DNA of 64,000 nucleotides from JAMWDF01 sp964645405. Lineage in GTDB: Bacteria; Ratteibacteria; UBA8468; B48-G9; DSTR01. The translations under genes and the position numbers were made by a program. The stretch is taken from positions 1 to 64,000 of the forward strand of contig CAZYCA010000020.1 of the NCBI GenBank assembly GCA_964645405.1, written 5' to 3'. How positions within the stretch are numbered: the stretch's first letter is position 1; each line of letters opens with the position of its first letter. The notes beneath the pieces were generated by a model, which was given only the letters and a program-made list of their open reading frames with translations, had not been told where the DNA came from and did no database searches. Below are positions 17,768-25,632 of the stretch, piece after piece.

Positions 17768-18599
17768 GCATCGTCTGATGGCGGAGTCCAGGTTCGTTCT
17801 GAGTGGCTTTGATAAGAATCTTTTTTAGCTCTTCAGGGATGGGCAGGTCTGCTGACATAATTGGCTGACGACCTGAGTTTTTTCTCTGGGCGCGTAAATC
17901 TATTCTGGCAAAGTAATCTTCATCGTTCTTGCCGGGAATATCTAATTTGGCACAAATAACTTCGTCCATGGTTACCCCGAAACTATAAATGTCAGAACGA
18001 AATTCCGCATTTCCAGACATCTGTTCTGGTGCAACGTAAGATATTGTTCCATACCTGGTCACCGTGCCGCCTTTTGGAAAAATGTCTTTACTCAGTAACC
18101 GGTATGGGAGTTTGGCGATCCCGAAATCAGTCATTTTCACAATATGGAAATCAGGTGAGACCAGAATATTATCTGGTTTGACATCCTTGTGCACGATGAA
18201 ATTGTCGTGAATATGAGCTAAACCCTGCCCTGCCTGGTAACAAATTTTCAGCAGGGTTGGAAAGGGGAGTTTTTGTTTTTCATAAAGGTATTCTTTTAGG
18301 TTTCTGCCAGGTACGTATTCCATGATAATGGCATAGTGACGGAAGAATTTTCCTACATTGTAAACCCGTACTAAATTAGGGTGGTTCAATTGCATGGCAA
18401 TAAAGGCTTCTCTTTCAAATTGTTTTACCAGTCTTCTCCTTTCCCAGAAATTTCCCTGCCAGCGCAAAATTTTGATGGCTACAGGGTTGCCATATTTTGC
18501 TGTTGCCCTTGGGGAATGAGCCTTATAAACTTTGGTGTACAGTCCACCTCCCAGATACTCACCCAGGATATATTCACCGAAATACCGCGGGTTCATCAA
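17733..18599 (-). CDS. Eukaryotic-type serine/threonine protein kinase
   Basis: A single-domain, soluble Hanks-type kinase of 288 residues. A Gly-rich loop (LGGGLYTKVY), the ATP Lys in VAIK (about 43), an alpha-C Glu (about 64), catalytic HKD in VHKDVKPDN (Asp about 139), DFG (about 158-160) and APE (about 190-192) are all present. No membrane span or sensor domain is visible, unlike PknB-type receptors. Together with the PPP phosphatase encoded nine bases upstream it forms a probable phosphorylation/dephosphorylation pair inside the glycolytic gene run. Confidence 0.9.
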   Translation of the reverse strand: MMNPRYFGEYILGEYLGGGLYTKVYKAHSPRATAKYGNPVAIKILRWQGNFWERRRLVKQFEREAFIAMQLNHPNLVRVYNVGKFFRHYAIIMEYVPGRNLKEYLYEKQKLPFPTLLKICYQAGQGLAHIHDNFIVHKDVKPDNILVSPDFHIVKMTDFGIAKLPYRLLSKDIFPKGGTVTRYGTISYVAPEQMSGNAEFRSDIYSFGVTMDEVICAKLDIPGKNDEDYFARIDLRAQRKNSGRQPIMSADLPIPEELKKILIKATQNEPGLRHQTMHELLHDLQHFI

Positions 18600-18607
18600 T
18601 TATCCTT

Positions 18608-19330
18608 TCAAAAGGAAATAATCTCAAAATCTTCTACTGAATGCACGCAACGGTTAAGATTGGTTATCGCAATTTTTCTTTCTCTTCCATAGGCCGAAGA
18701 GGTGAAAATGGTTAAACATCTGTTGTCAAACATCCGTTCAGGAGCCAGCGGGTCATGGGAACGTACTAAAACATTACGACGGAGACTTTTCATTACTCTC
18801 TGAAAATAGTCTTTTCCCAGTTTCGGCCGACCTAAAAAGTCTCCGAGGTACTCACCCGGTTTATCTCTGAAATCTGCCCAGGTGATTCTAAACCAGTTTT
18901 CATCTCCTGTTTCAATTTCATCAATTTGTTTTAAAGTCTTGACATCTGGTAGCCCTCCGTGAAGAGCCAGAAATCCATTTCCCGCTACAGCCAGTGGCAG
19001 TTTCAGGAAAACATCCCGGTAATAATTTTTGAGTTGCGGGGTAGTGACCAGACTATCCCAGAAGTCTGCAGGACTGCATTCCAGCACAGGATAAGTTTCG
19101 TGGTTACCAGCAAGCAAAATAAGATTTTGGTTTTTCTCCCTGAGTTCTAAAAGATAGTCAATATTTTCCCGGGAAGAAGGTCCCCGGTCAACATAATCGC
19201 CAAGAAAAATCAGAAAAGTATTCCTGTCTAAGTAGTTTTTTACTACCAGGCGGCTGGCCTGATAGTCCCCGTGAGTGTCACCGACAACTACCACCCTTCC
19301 CTTCCTGGGCAAACGTACCAACCGTTTCAT
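18608..19330 (-). CDS. PPP-family serine/threonine protein phosphatase
   Basis: A 240-residue metallophosphoesterase with the three PPP signature blocks: GDTHGD (about residues 18-23), GDYVDRG (about 44-50) and GNHE (about 75-78), followed by metal-ligand histidines in LHGG and RSHD. The GDYVDRG form is the protein phosphatase signature rather than that of nucleotide or nuclease relatives. The gene sits between secG and the Ser/Thr kinase with gaps of about 10 bases. It probably reverses the phosphorylation made by that kinase. Confidence 0.87.
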   Translation of the reverse strand: MKRLVRLPRKGRVVVVGDTHGDYQASRLVVKNYLDRNTFLIFLGDYVDRGPSSRENIDYLLELREKNQNLILLAGNHETYPVLECSPADFWDSLVTTPQLKNYYRDVFLKLPLAVAGNGFLALHGGLPDVKTLKQIDEIETGDENWFRITWADFRDKPGEYLGDFLGRPKLGKDYFQRVMKSLRRNVLVRSHDPLAPERMFDNRCLTIFTSSAYGRERKIAITNLNRCVHSVEDFEIISF

Positions 19331-19341
19331 AAAGGTTTTCC

Positions 19342-19662
19342 CTAAGGTTTTTGTGGGGCGGTTGGCGCGGGCTGAGCAGGTGGTTTAACAGGAGCAGATT
19401 TTGTGGCTTCCTGCTGGAGGAGGCTGCGTCTGGTGAGTTTTCCTGGCAGGGTACCCAGAAGAACGCAGGTTACCATAAAGATAATAGCAAGTACGGCGGT
19501 GATTTTGTTCAGAATGGTAGGGGTTTCAGCCCCAAAAACTGTTTCCATGCCTCCGCCACCGAAAATATTTGCCAGGGAAGAACCCTTTCCTGATTGAATC
19601 AAAACTGCTGCTATCAATAGTACGGAAACGAACAGATGTAAGATAAGTAATGCCAGGTACAT
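19342..19662 (-). CDS. secG: Preprotein translocase subunit SecG
   Basis: A 106-residue membrane protein with two hydrophobic segments (about residues 2-22 and 48-70) flanking the conserved QSGKGSSLANIFGGGG loop. The C-terminal tail is Pro/Ala/Lys-rich. SecG assists SecYEG during protein export. Location directly after tpiA is a widespread arrangement. Confidence 0.92.
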   Translation of the reverse strand: MYLALLILHLFVSVLLIAAVLIQSGKGSSLANIFGGGGMETVFGAETPTILNKITAVLAIIFMVTCVLLGTLPGKLTRRSLLQQEATKSAPVKPPAQPAPTAPQKP

Positions 19663-19682
19663 TATTTTCTCCTCTTTTTCAG

Positions 19683-20444
19683 TTATCCTTTCTTCTTGTA
19701 ATTGATAATCCGCAAAAATGATGGCACAGCAAGGCTTGCGCCGCCCACCAGGACTCCGTCAATATCTTCCTGCGCCATCAAGTCATCGATGTTTTCTGGT
19801 TTAACACTGCCGCCATAAAGGATTACGGTTTGCCGGGAAAGTTTCTCGCTGAAACGTTCACGGAGAAAGGTCCGGATAAAAAGATGTACTTCCTCAGCCT
19901 GAGATGGTGTGGCATTTCTACCCGTTCCAATAGCCCAGACTGGTTCGTAGGCAATGACTACTCCGGGTACCTGTTCTGCTGTTACTTCAGCCATACAGTA
20001 TTCTAACTGCTGTCTTATTACTTCCTGGACCTTCCCTTCCTCTCTTTCCTGAAGCTTTTCCCCGACACAGAGAATTGGTTTCATGTTGTGACGTAACACC
20101 TGATGAAGTTTCCGGTTGATAATAGAATCAGTTTCTCCAAAAATGTTTCTTCTTTCTGAATGCCCGCAAATCACATATTCTGCTCCGGCTTCCTTTAACA
20201 TTCTTGCAGAAATTTCCCCGGTGAAAGCTCCTTCCTCTTCTGAAGAAACATTTTGGGCTCCCAGGTGAACAGGAGAGTTACCCACCAGCGGTTTTAAAAT
20301 AGTCAGAGAGGTCGCAGGAGGACAGATTAGAATTTCCCGGTCTTCTCTTTTCTCTAACAGGGGTAATAACTCCCGGACAAAACGGACTGATTCTTCCGGT
20401 GTTTTATACATTTTCCAGTTGCCAGCAATCAATGTTTTTCTCAT
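19683..20444 (-). CDS. tpiA: Triosephosphate isomerase
   Basis: Interconverts dihydroxyacetone phosphate and glyceraldehyde 3-phosphate. The N-terminal AGNWKMYK carries the catalytic Lys, YVICGHSERR the catalytic His and AYEPVWAIGTGR the catalytic Glu; GGSV near the C-terminus binds phosphate. The length of 253 residues is normal. ATG 20444 follows TGAGGA; an upstream in-frame ATG inside pgk is rejected. Eight bases separate it from the pgk stop. Confidence 0.96.
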   Translation of the reverse strand: MRKTLIAGNWKMYKTPEESVRFVRELLPLLEKREDREILICPPATSLTILKPLVGNSPVHLGAQNVSSEEEGAFTGEISARMLKEAGAEYVICGHSERRNIFGETDSIINRKLHQVLRHNMKPILCVGEKLQEREEGKVQEVIRQQLEYCMAEVTAEQVPGVVIAYEPVWAIGTGRNATPSQAEEVHLFIRTFLRERFSEKLSRQTVILYGGSVKPENIDDLMAQEDIDGVLVGGASLAVPSFLRIINYKKKG

Positions 20445-20451
20445 TTTTTCC

Positions 20452-21639
20452 TCAGGATTTTTTAGCCAGAACTTCCAGTCCAGGCAATGTTCCACTTTCC
20501 AGAAATTCCAGAGATGCTCCGCCGCCGGTACACACATGAGACACACGTTCTGCCACACCTGCTTGCTTTACAGCTGCGGCTGAATCTCCTCCGCCAATGA
20601 CACTGAAAGCGTTGGTGCTGGCGATTGCTCTGGCTAATTCTATCGTTCCTCTGGCAAAGACTTCAATCTCAAAAACACCCATCGGGCCATTCCAGAAAAT
20701 GGTTCTGGCACGGTTAATGCAATCGGTATACTCTTCTATCGCCTGGGGTCCTATATCCACACCAATCCATCCAGGCGGTATTGTCCCCCGTTCGGTAGGA
20801 AAGTAGTGGGCATCAGCAGCTATGCGGTCAGCAATGATGTGGTCTAAGGGAGTATGAAATTCCAGGTGTCGTTTATTAATCTCCCGGATAATCTCTTTCG
20901 CCAGAGGAATGGCTGATTCCTCAACCTTAGAGGAGCCGGTCTCCCAGTTTTTTGCCTTAATGAAGGTATAAGCCATCACTCCCCCGGTGATAAACATATC
21001 AATCCGGCTCAGCAGATTTTTTATCATGGGAATCTTATCCGCAACCTTGGCCCCTCCTAAGATAAGTAAAAATGGTTTTTCAGGGTTATGCAAAAGACGG
21101 GAAAGTACTTCTGTTTCCTTCTGGATGAGGAACCCGGCTGCACTTTCCTGGAGAATCCTGGCGATTCCTACGATGGATGCATGTGCCCGATGACAGGTGC
21201 CGAAAGCATCGTTAACATAAGCAACTGCTAAACTTGCCAGTTCCCGGGCAAAGTTTTCGTCGCCCTTTTCTTCTTCCGGGTGAAAACGGAGATTCTCCAG
21301 CAATAGAATCTCACCTGGCTCTGTGGACAGTGCCAGTTTCCTTGTTTCTTCACCAACACAATCTGGAGCGAATTTCACCGTAACACCCAGGGCTTTTGTC
21401 AGATATTCTGCCACTGGTTTCAAGCTTAGCTCCGGAATAACTTTCCCTTCAGGACGGCCAAGATGAGAAGCCAGAATTACTGCTGCTTTTTGCTGCAGCA
21501 AAAACTTAATCGTAGGAAGGGAGGAATCAATCCGCGTGGTATCCTGAATAACACCTTTTTTTAAGGGAACATTGAAATCTACTCGCACAAATACGCGTTT
21601 GCCTTCATAGGACTTTTCGCCAACCGTTTCCAGGTTCAT
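20452..21639 (-). CDS. pgk: Phosphoglycerate kinase
   Basis: Transfers the acyl phosphate of 1,3-bisphosphoglycerate to ADP. Substrate-binding RVDFNVPL and SHLGRPEG lie in the N-domain; the nucleotide-side GGAKVADKI and the Gly-rich GGGDSAAAV lie in the C-domain. At 395 residues from ATG 21639 (preceded by AGGAGG) it has the standard length. It sits 38 bases after gap. Confidence 0.97.
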   Translation of the reverse strand: MNLETVGEKSYEGKRVFVRVDFNVPLKKGVIQDTTRIDSSLPTIKFLLQQKAAVILASHLGRPEGKVIPELSLKPVAEYLTKALGVTVKFAPDCVGEETRKLALSTEPGEILLLENLRFHPEEEKGDENFARELASLAVAYVNDAFGTCHRAHASIVGIARILQESAAGFLIQKETEVLSRLLHNPEKPFLLILGGAKVADKIPMIKNLLSRIDMFITGGVMAYTFIKAKNWETGSSKVEESAIPLAKEIIREINKRHLEFHTPLDHIIADRIAADAHYFPTERGTIPPGWIGVDIGPQAIEEYTDCINRARTIFWNGPMGVFEIEVFARGTIELARAIASTNAFSVIGGGDSAAAVKQAGVAERVSHVCTGGGASLEFLESGTLPGLEVLAKKS

Positions 21640-21677
21640 ATTACCCTCCTGCTTATCTTCCTTTTTAAGCCCAGCTT

Positions 21678-22679
21678 TTATTTTGTGGCCATATACTGCA
21701 GAAGATCCACCACCCGGCAACTGTAAGCCCATTCATTGTCATACCAGCCGAAAACCTTAGCCATATCATCTATGGTATAAGTGGAAAGGGCATCAAAAAT
21801 GCAGGAGTGGGGATTCTTGGTAAAGTCTTTGGAAACGAGAGGCTGGTCACAATACTGGAGATAACCTTGGAGAGAAGTTTCTGCTGCTTCTTTAAAGGCT
21901 GCGTTAACTGCCCCAACATCAGCTGGTTTCTCCAGCTGGACTACTAAATCAACCAGGGAAACAGTAGGAGTAGGTACACGAATGGCAATGCCATTCATCT
22001 TTCCGTTAAGTCTGGGTAATACCTTTCCAATGGCTTTGGCTGCCCCGGTGCTGGTAGGAATCATGGAAAGACCAGCGGCTCTTGCCCGGCGCAAATCCTT
22101 GTGAGGCAAATCAAGGATTCTCTGGTCATTGGTATAGGAATGGATAGTGGTCATTAATCCACGAACAACACCAAATTTTTCGTCCAGCACTTTAGCCATT
22201 GGCGCCAGACAGTTTGTGGTGCAGGAAGCGTTGGAAATAATGGAATGTCTATCCGGGTCATAGGTTCTTTCGTTGACACCAAGGACAATTGTGATATCCT
22301 CACCCTTTGCCGGGGCTGTGATTAAAACTTTTTTTGCCCCTGCACAAATGTGCGCCTTTGCTTTTTCCGCCTCGGTAAAAAGTCCGGTAGATTCTACTAC
22401 AAAATCCACACCGAGGGTTTTCCAGGGCAGATTCTTAGGGTCCCTTTCAGAAAGAACCTTGATGGTTTTACCGTTTACCAGAAGATTATCACCTTCCACA
22501 CTAACTTCACCGGGAAATAATCCGTAGTTGGAATCATATTTGAACAGGTGTGCGTTAGTGGCTGCATCGGTGATGTCATTCACAGCTACAAATTCCAGCC
22601 CGGAAATGTTTTTTTCCACTGCTGCTCGTAAAACAAGTCTTCCAATTCTACCAAATCCGTTAATACCCACTCTTACCAT
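21678..22679 (-). CDS. gap: Glyceraldehyde-3-phosphate dehydrogenase, type I
   Basis: NAD-dependent glycolytic dehydrogenase of 333 residues. The Rossmann motif INGFGRIGR opens the protein, the catalytic Cys is in SNASCTTNC (about 150), and the HSYTNDQR and WYDNEW signatures are intact. It opens the gap-pgk-tpiA-secG run and has a good promoter upstream. Confidence 0.97.
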   Translation of the reverse strand: MVRVGINGFGRIGRLVLRAAVEKNISGLEFVAVNDITDAATNAHLFKYDSNYGLFPGEVSVEGDNLLVNGKTIKVLSERDPKNLPWKTLGVDFVVESTGLFTEAEKAKAHICAGAKKVLITAPAKGEDITIVLGVNERTYDPDRHSIISNASCTTNCLAPMAKVLDEKFGVVRGLMTTIHSYTNDQRILDLPHKDLRRARAAGLSMIPTSTGAAKAIGKVLPRLNGKMNGIAIRVPTPTVSLVDLVVQLEKPADVGAVNAAFKEAAETSLQGYLQYCDQPLVSKDFTKNPHSCIFDALSTYTIDDMAKVFGWYDNEWAYSCRVVDLLQYMATK

Positions 22680-22722
22680 TTTTTCCTCCTGGTTGCGGTG
22701 AGAGAACTTAACCTGCCTGTAT

Positions 22723-22752
22723 ATTGTAACTCAAGGAGAAGGTGGCCGTCAA
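22723..22752 (-). promoter_or_regulatory. Candidate promoter of the gap-pgk-tpiA-secG run
   Basis: On the minus strand, TTGACG (22747-22752) and TACAAT (22723-22728) are 18 bases apart, giving a leader of about 37 bases before the gap ATG with a strong ribosome site (AGGAGG). It is the only strong promoter-like site I found for the glycolytic genes. Confidence 0.55.
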
Positions 22753-22779
22753 ATTAAAAGCTGGTATCTTTTACGAACC

Positions 22780-23430
22780 TCAAGCACGGGCGATGGTACA
22801 GATTGTAACCTTTCTGGCTCCGGCTGATTTTAAACAGTCTGCTGCTGCGGAAACCGTAGCACCTGTGGTATAAACATCATCAATAAGGAGAAGATGTTTA
22901 TCTCTAATTTTTGCAGGAAAACTTATCCGGAAACTTCCCTGAATGTTCTTTTTGCGGGCAGGTCCGTCAAGCCCCACCTGGGACAGTGTTGGTCGGGGTT
23001 TAATAAGGACATTGCCGAGAAGAGGGATACCAAGCAGTTTTTCCAGATAAAGACCAATCAGGACCATCTGGTTGAAGCCGCGCACAAGCTCCCTCCACCA
23101 AAAAAGTGGCACGGGTATTATAGCCTCAGGGAAGGATGTCGTTATCTTTCCTGCCAATGTGTCTGCCAGAAGATTGGCCAGTTTGGGAGCTAAAAATTTT
23201 TTCCTCTGATACTTGTAATTCAGGATTATGTTTTTTACTACCCCTTCATAACGGGCGCCGTGCAGTAGTGTACTGTCAGGCTGGTTGTGCCAGAAGACAA
23301 TCGTGGACTGGCAAGTCTGGCAGAATCCATAACGAGAAAGTTCAGCGTACTTGCCGCAGCCAGCGCATCTTTCTGGCCAGAAAGTATCCAGACATTTGCT
23401 CCAGAAGGTACCAAGTCTGGACAGTCTCAT
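22780..23430 (-). CDS. comF: ComF-family phosphoribosyltransferase-like protein
   Basis: A 216-residue ComF homologue. Two cysteine pairs (CAGC at about 22-25, CQTC at about 37-40) form the N-terminal zinc finger. The PRPP-loop motif LLLIDDVYTTGAT (about residues 183-195) marks the phosphoribosyltransferase fold. ComF supports DNA uptake, and the type IV pilus genes in this window would fit competence. The gene is divergent from lptF, with about 65 bases between them. Confidence 0.88.
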   Translation of the reverse strand: MRLSRLGTFWSKCLDTFWPERCAGCGKYAELSRYGFCQTCQSTIVFWHNQPDSTLLHGARYEGVVKNIILNYKYQRKKFLAPKLANLLADTLAGKITTSFPEAIIPVPLFWWRELVRGFNQMVLIGLYLEKLLGIPLLGNVLIKPRPTLSQVGLDGPARKKNIQGSFRISFPAKIRDKHLLLIDDVYTTGATVSAAADCLKSAGARKVTICTIARA

Positions 23431-23496
23431 CGCTTTAATCTACAATGGTGCTGGGTTCTAAGGAACTTTTTCCACCGGGTTTAATCCTTAAAACAG

Positions 23497-24546
23497 ATGG
23501 AAAAACTAAAGAATAAGTATATCACAAAGGAATTCGGAACAAACTTAATTGTTTCCCTGGCAATTCTTCTTTTTCTCTTCTGTCTGGAAAGTCTTTTGCG
23601 CATAGTGGACCTTGTGATAGGAAAAACTTTTACGCTTCCTGCCTTTTTAAAATTTTTTCTTCTTACCGTCAGTGCCACAGTTCCGTATGTCCTTCCTCTG
23701 GCTTTTTTATGTGCAGCTATCACACTCTTTACTCGTTTATCTGCAGACAGAGAAATAATAGCTCTTATGAGTGCCGGTATCAAACCGACCCGACTCCTTC
23801 CTCTGCTGGTAGTCTCCAGTTTTATCCTTTCTCTTTTTTTGTTCTATTTCAATCAGTTTATTTTGCCCGGGACACGACACGCCAGAAGGGAAATGCTTTA
23901 CCAGATTCGTTCAGGAAATCCCCTCAACCTTTTGCGTGAGGGTATGGCTGTCACCGATATACCTGGTTTTTCTATCTATGTAGGTAAGAAAAAAGGCAAA
24001 CTTCTGGAAAATGTTTTTATCTCTTTTCAGAATACCAGTAAACAAACCCATTTCCTGCGAGCGGAAACGGCTGTTGTTAACTTCAAGGGAAGCAATGGAT
24101 ACCTGGAGTTTGATTTAAAAAATGGATGGTTGCTGGCTACCTCGGGGTTAAAACATGACCAGGTAAGCAGGATGGAATTTGTGCGTTATCGGCTGCAGAT
24201 ACCATTACCGGGATACTATCAGCAGGCCATTCCTTTAAAGGTAGCAGAGATGACCTTTCACCAGTTGAAAAAGGAGAAACAAAATTTACAGAAGAGTCTG
24301 GAATTAACAAGAAGGAATGTTTTTGCTCTTGCACCTGTGGTCTTCGTTTTCTTTGGGGCAGGACTGGGACTGCGGTTGAAGCATAAGAATCGTAGTTTTC
24401 ACATCGGGGTGGGAGCCTTGTCCGGACTTCTTTTTTTTGAGATTATGAGTCTGGGAGAAATCCTCGCCCAAAAGGCAGGCTTTTGTTTTTCACTTTACCT
24501 GCCGGTGGCAATTTTTGCAGGACTTTCTTGGATTTTGTGGAAGTAG
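23497..24546 (+). CDS. lptF: LptF/LptG (YjgP/YjgQ) family permease
   Basis: Inner-membrane permease of the lipopolysaccharide export ABC complex. The 349 residues show the family plan: hydrophobic segments at about 17-37, 53-75 and 100-122, a periplasmic beta-jellyroll domain at about 130-265, and three C-terminal spans. It is followed after 12 bases by a paralogue, and the pair would form the LptF/LptG heterodimer. No lptB or lptC is nearby. Which copy is F and which is G is by order only. Confidence 0.85.
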   Translation: MEKLKNKYITKEFGTNLIVSLAILLFLFCLESLLRIVDLVIGKTFTLPAFLKFFLLTVSATVPYVLPLAFLCAAITLFTRLSADREIIALMSAGIKPTRLLPLLVVSSFILSLFLFYFNQFILPGTRHARREMLYQIRSGNPLNLLREGMAVTDIPGFSIYVGKKKGKLLENVFISFQNTSKQTHFLRAETAVVNFKGSNGYLEFDLKNGWLLATSGLKHDQVSRMEFVRYRLQIPLPGYYQQAIPLKVAEMTFHQLKKEKQNLQKSLELTRRNVFALAPVVFVFFGAGLGLRLKHKNRSFHIGVGALSGLLFFEIMSLGEILAQKAGFCFSLYLPVAIFAGLSWILWK

Positions 24547-24558
24547 CCAGGAATAACC

Positions 24559-25632
24559 ATGATTAGAAAAAGATATATGCTGGGAGAATTCTTTTTTCTT
24601 CTGCTGGCAGTCAATCTCAGTTTTCTGGCTCTTTTTCTGGTTGTTCAGATTGTGAGTGATTTGCCGGAAAAACTTCAGGCAAAAAGTGCGTTAAACTGGG
24701 AAAATTACCTCTGGCAGATGCCTTTAATTTTTGTGCAGTTATCTCCGGTTCTCACTTTTTTAGCCAGCCTTTTTCTGCTGACAGAGATGATGAAAAGAAA
24801 CGAAATCAGGGTCCTGGAACTATCAGGTATTTTCCCGCTACGTATTTACGACATGCTGCTGGCAGGAGGTCTCTTCTCTACCCTGGTGGTCTTTCTGGTG
24901 AACGAAACTGTTAGTCCTGTGGCTTACCGTCGTATAAAACCTCTGACTGCCATGAAAAGTGTACAGCTGTGTTCACCTACTCTTTTCCTTTACTGTGAAC
25001 ACTTTTTCCCTCCTGATTACGTGGAGAATATCCAGGTTTCTCAGGTCTTACCAGAGGGTGATATTTTTGCCCTCACTGCGAAAAAGGCATGGTTTCGCCA
25101 GGATTTCTGGTTACTTGGGGATGGGCACACCTGGAAATTCAATCCTGAGGGACGGCTTACAGAAGAGGCCTTTTTCCGGAGCATGCGGCTTAATTTACCG
25201 GTAACTGCCCAGATGCTGGCATTTCTGGGGCAATCTCTGGAAGGTTGTAAGATAAAAGAATTGCTGACTATCAGGAGGCAGCTGGTGAAGATTGGTCTTT
25301 CTGCGCAGGTTCTAAATGCACTGATTCAGGAAAGATTTGCCTATCCTTTGTTGAATTTGTTCTTCATTCTGGCAAGTCTTCCCTTTTTTTTCTGGAGGCA
25401 AAAGCTGAGTAGATTTTTTGTGATTAGTTTCTCCTTTCTTTTTTCTTTCTGCTGCTATTTTTTATACTCGACGGGAATTGCCCTGGCAAAAAATGGGCAA
25501 CTTCCAGTTGTTTTCGGTGTCTGGATGGTTCATATTCTGGTAGTAGTTATGGCAGGAGTTTATTCCCTCATGACAGCAGCAGGAGGAATTGATGAAAAAG
25601 TAAAAATTGGATATAATCTCGCCGATGGATAA
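24559..25632 (+). CDS. lptG: LptF/LptG (YjgP/YjgQ) family permease, second subunit
   Basis: A 357-residue paralogue of the preceding permease, with membrane spans at about 13-33, 55-80 and 97-117, a periplasmic domain, and three C-terminal spans ending near residue 340. With LptF it extracts lipopolysaccharide from the inner membrane, which supports a diderm cell. Its 3' end overlaps the start of glyS. Confidence 0.85.
   Translation: MIRKRYMLGEFFFLLLAVNLSFLALFLVVQIVSDLPEKLQAKSALNWENYLWQMPLIFVQLSPVLTFLASLFLLTEMMKRNEIRVLELSGIFPLRIYDMLLAGGLFSTLVVFLVNETVSPVAYRRIKPLTAMKSVQLCSPTLFLYCEHFFPPDYVENIQVSQVLPEGDIFALTAKKAWFRQDFWLLGDGHTWKFNPEGRLTEEAFFRSMRLNLPVTAQMLAFLGQSLEGCKIKELLTIRRQLVKIGLSAQVLNALIQERFAYPLLNLFFILASLPFFFWRQKLSRFFVISFSFLFSFCCYFLYSTGIALAKNGQLPVVFGVWMVHILVVVMAGVYSLMTAAGGIDEKVKIGYNLADG

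Noticed and set aside
20445..20558. Longer N-terminus for TpiA beginning inside pgk
   Set aside because: The extra 38 residues are out-of-frame pgk sequence; the family start AGNWKMYK follows an ATG with a good ribosome site at 20444.
21640..21732. Longer N-terminus for Pgk beginning inside gap
   Set aside because: Same reason: AGGAGG sits directly before ATG 21639 and the upstream residues match no Pgk.
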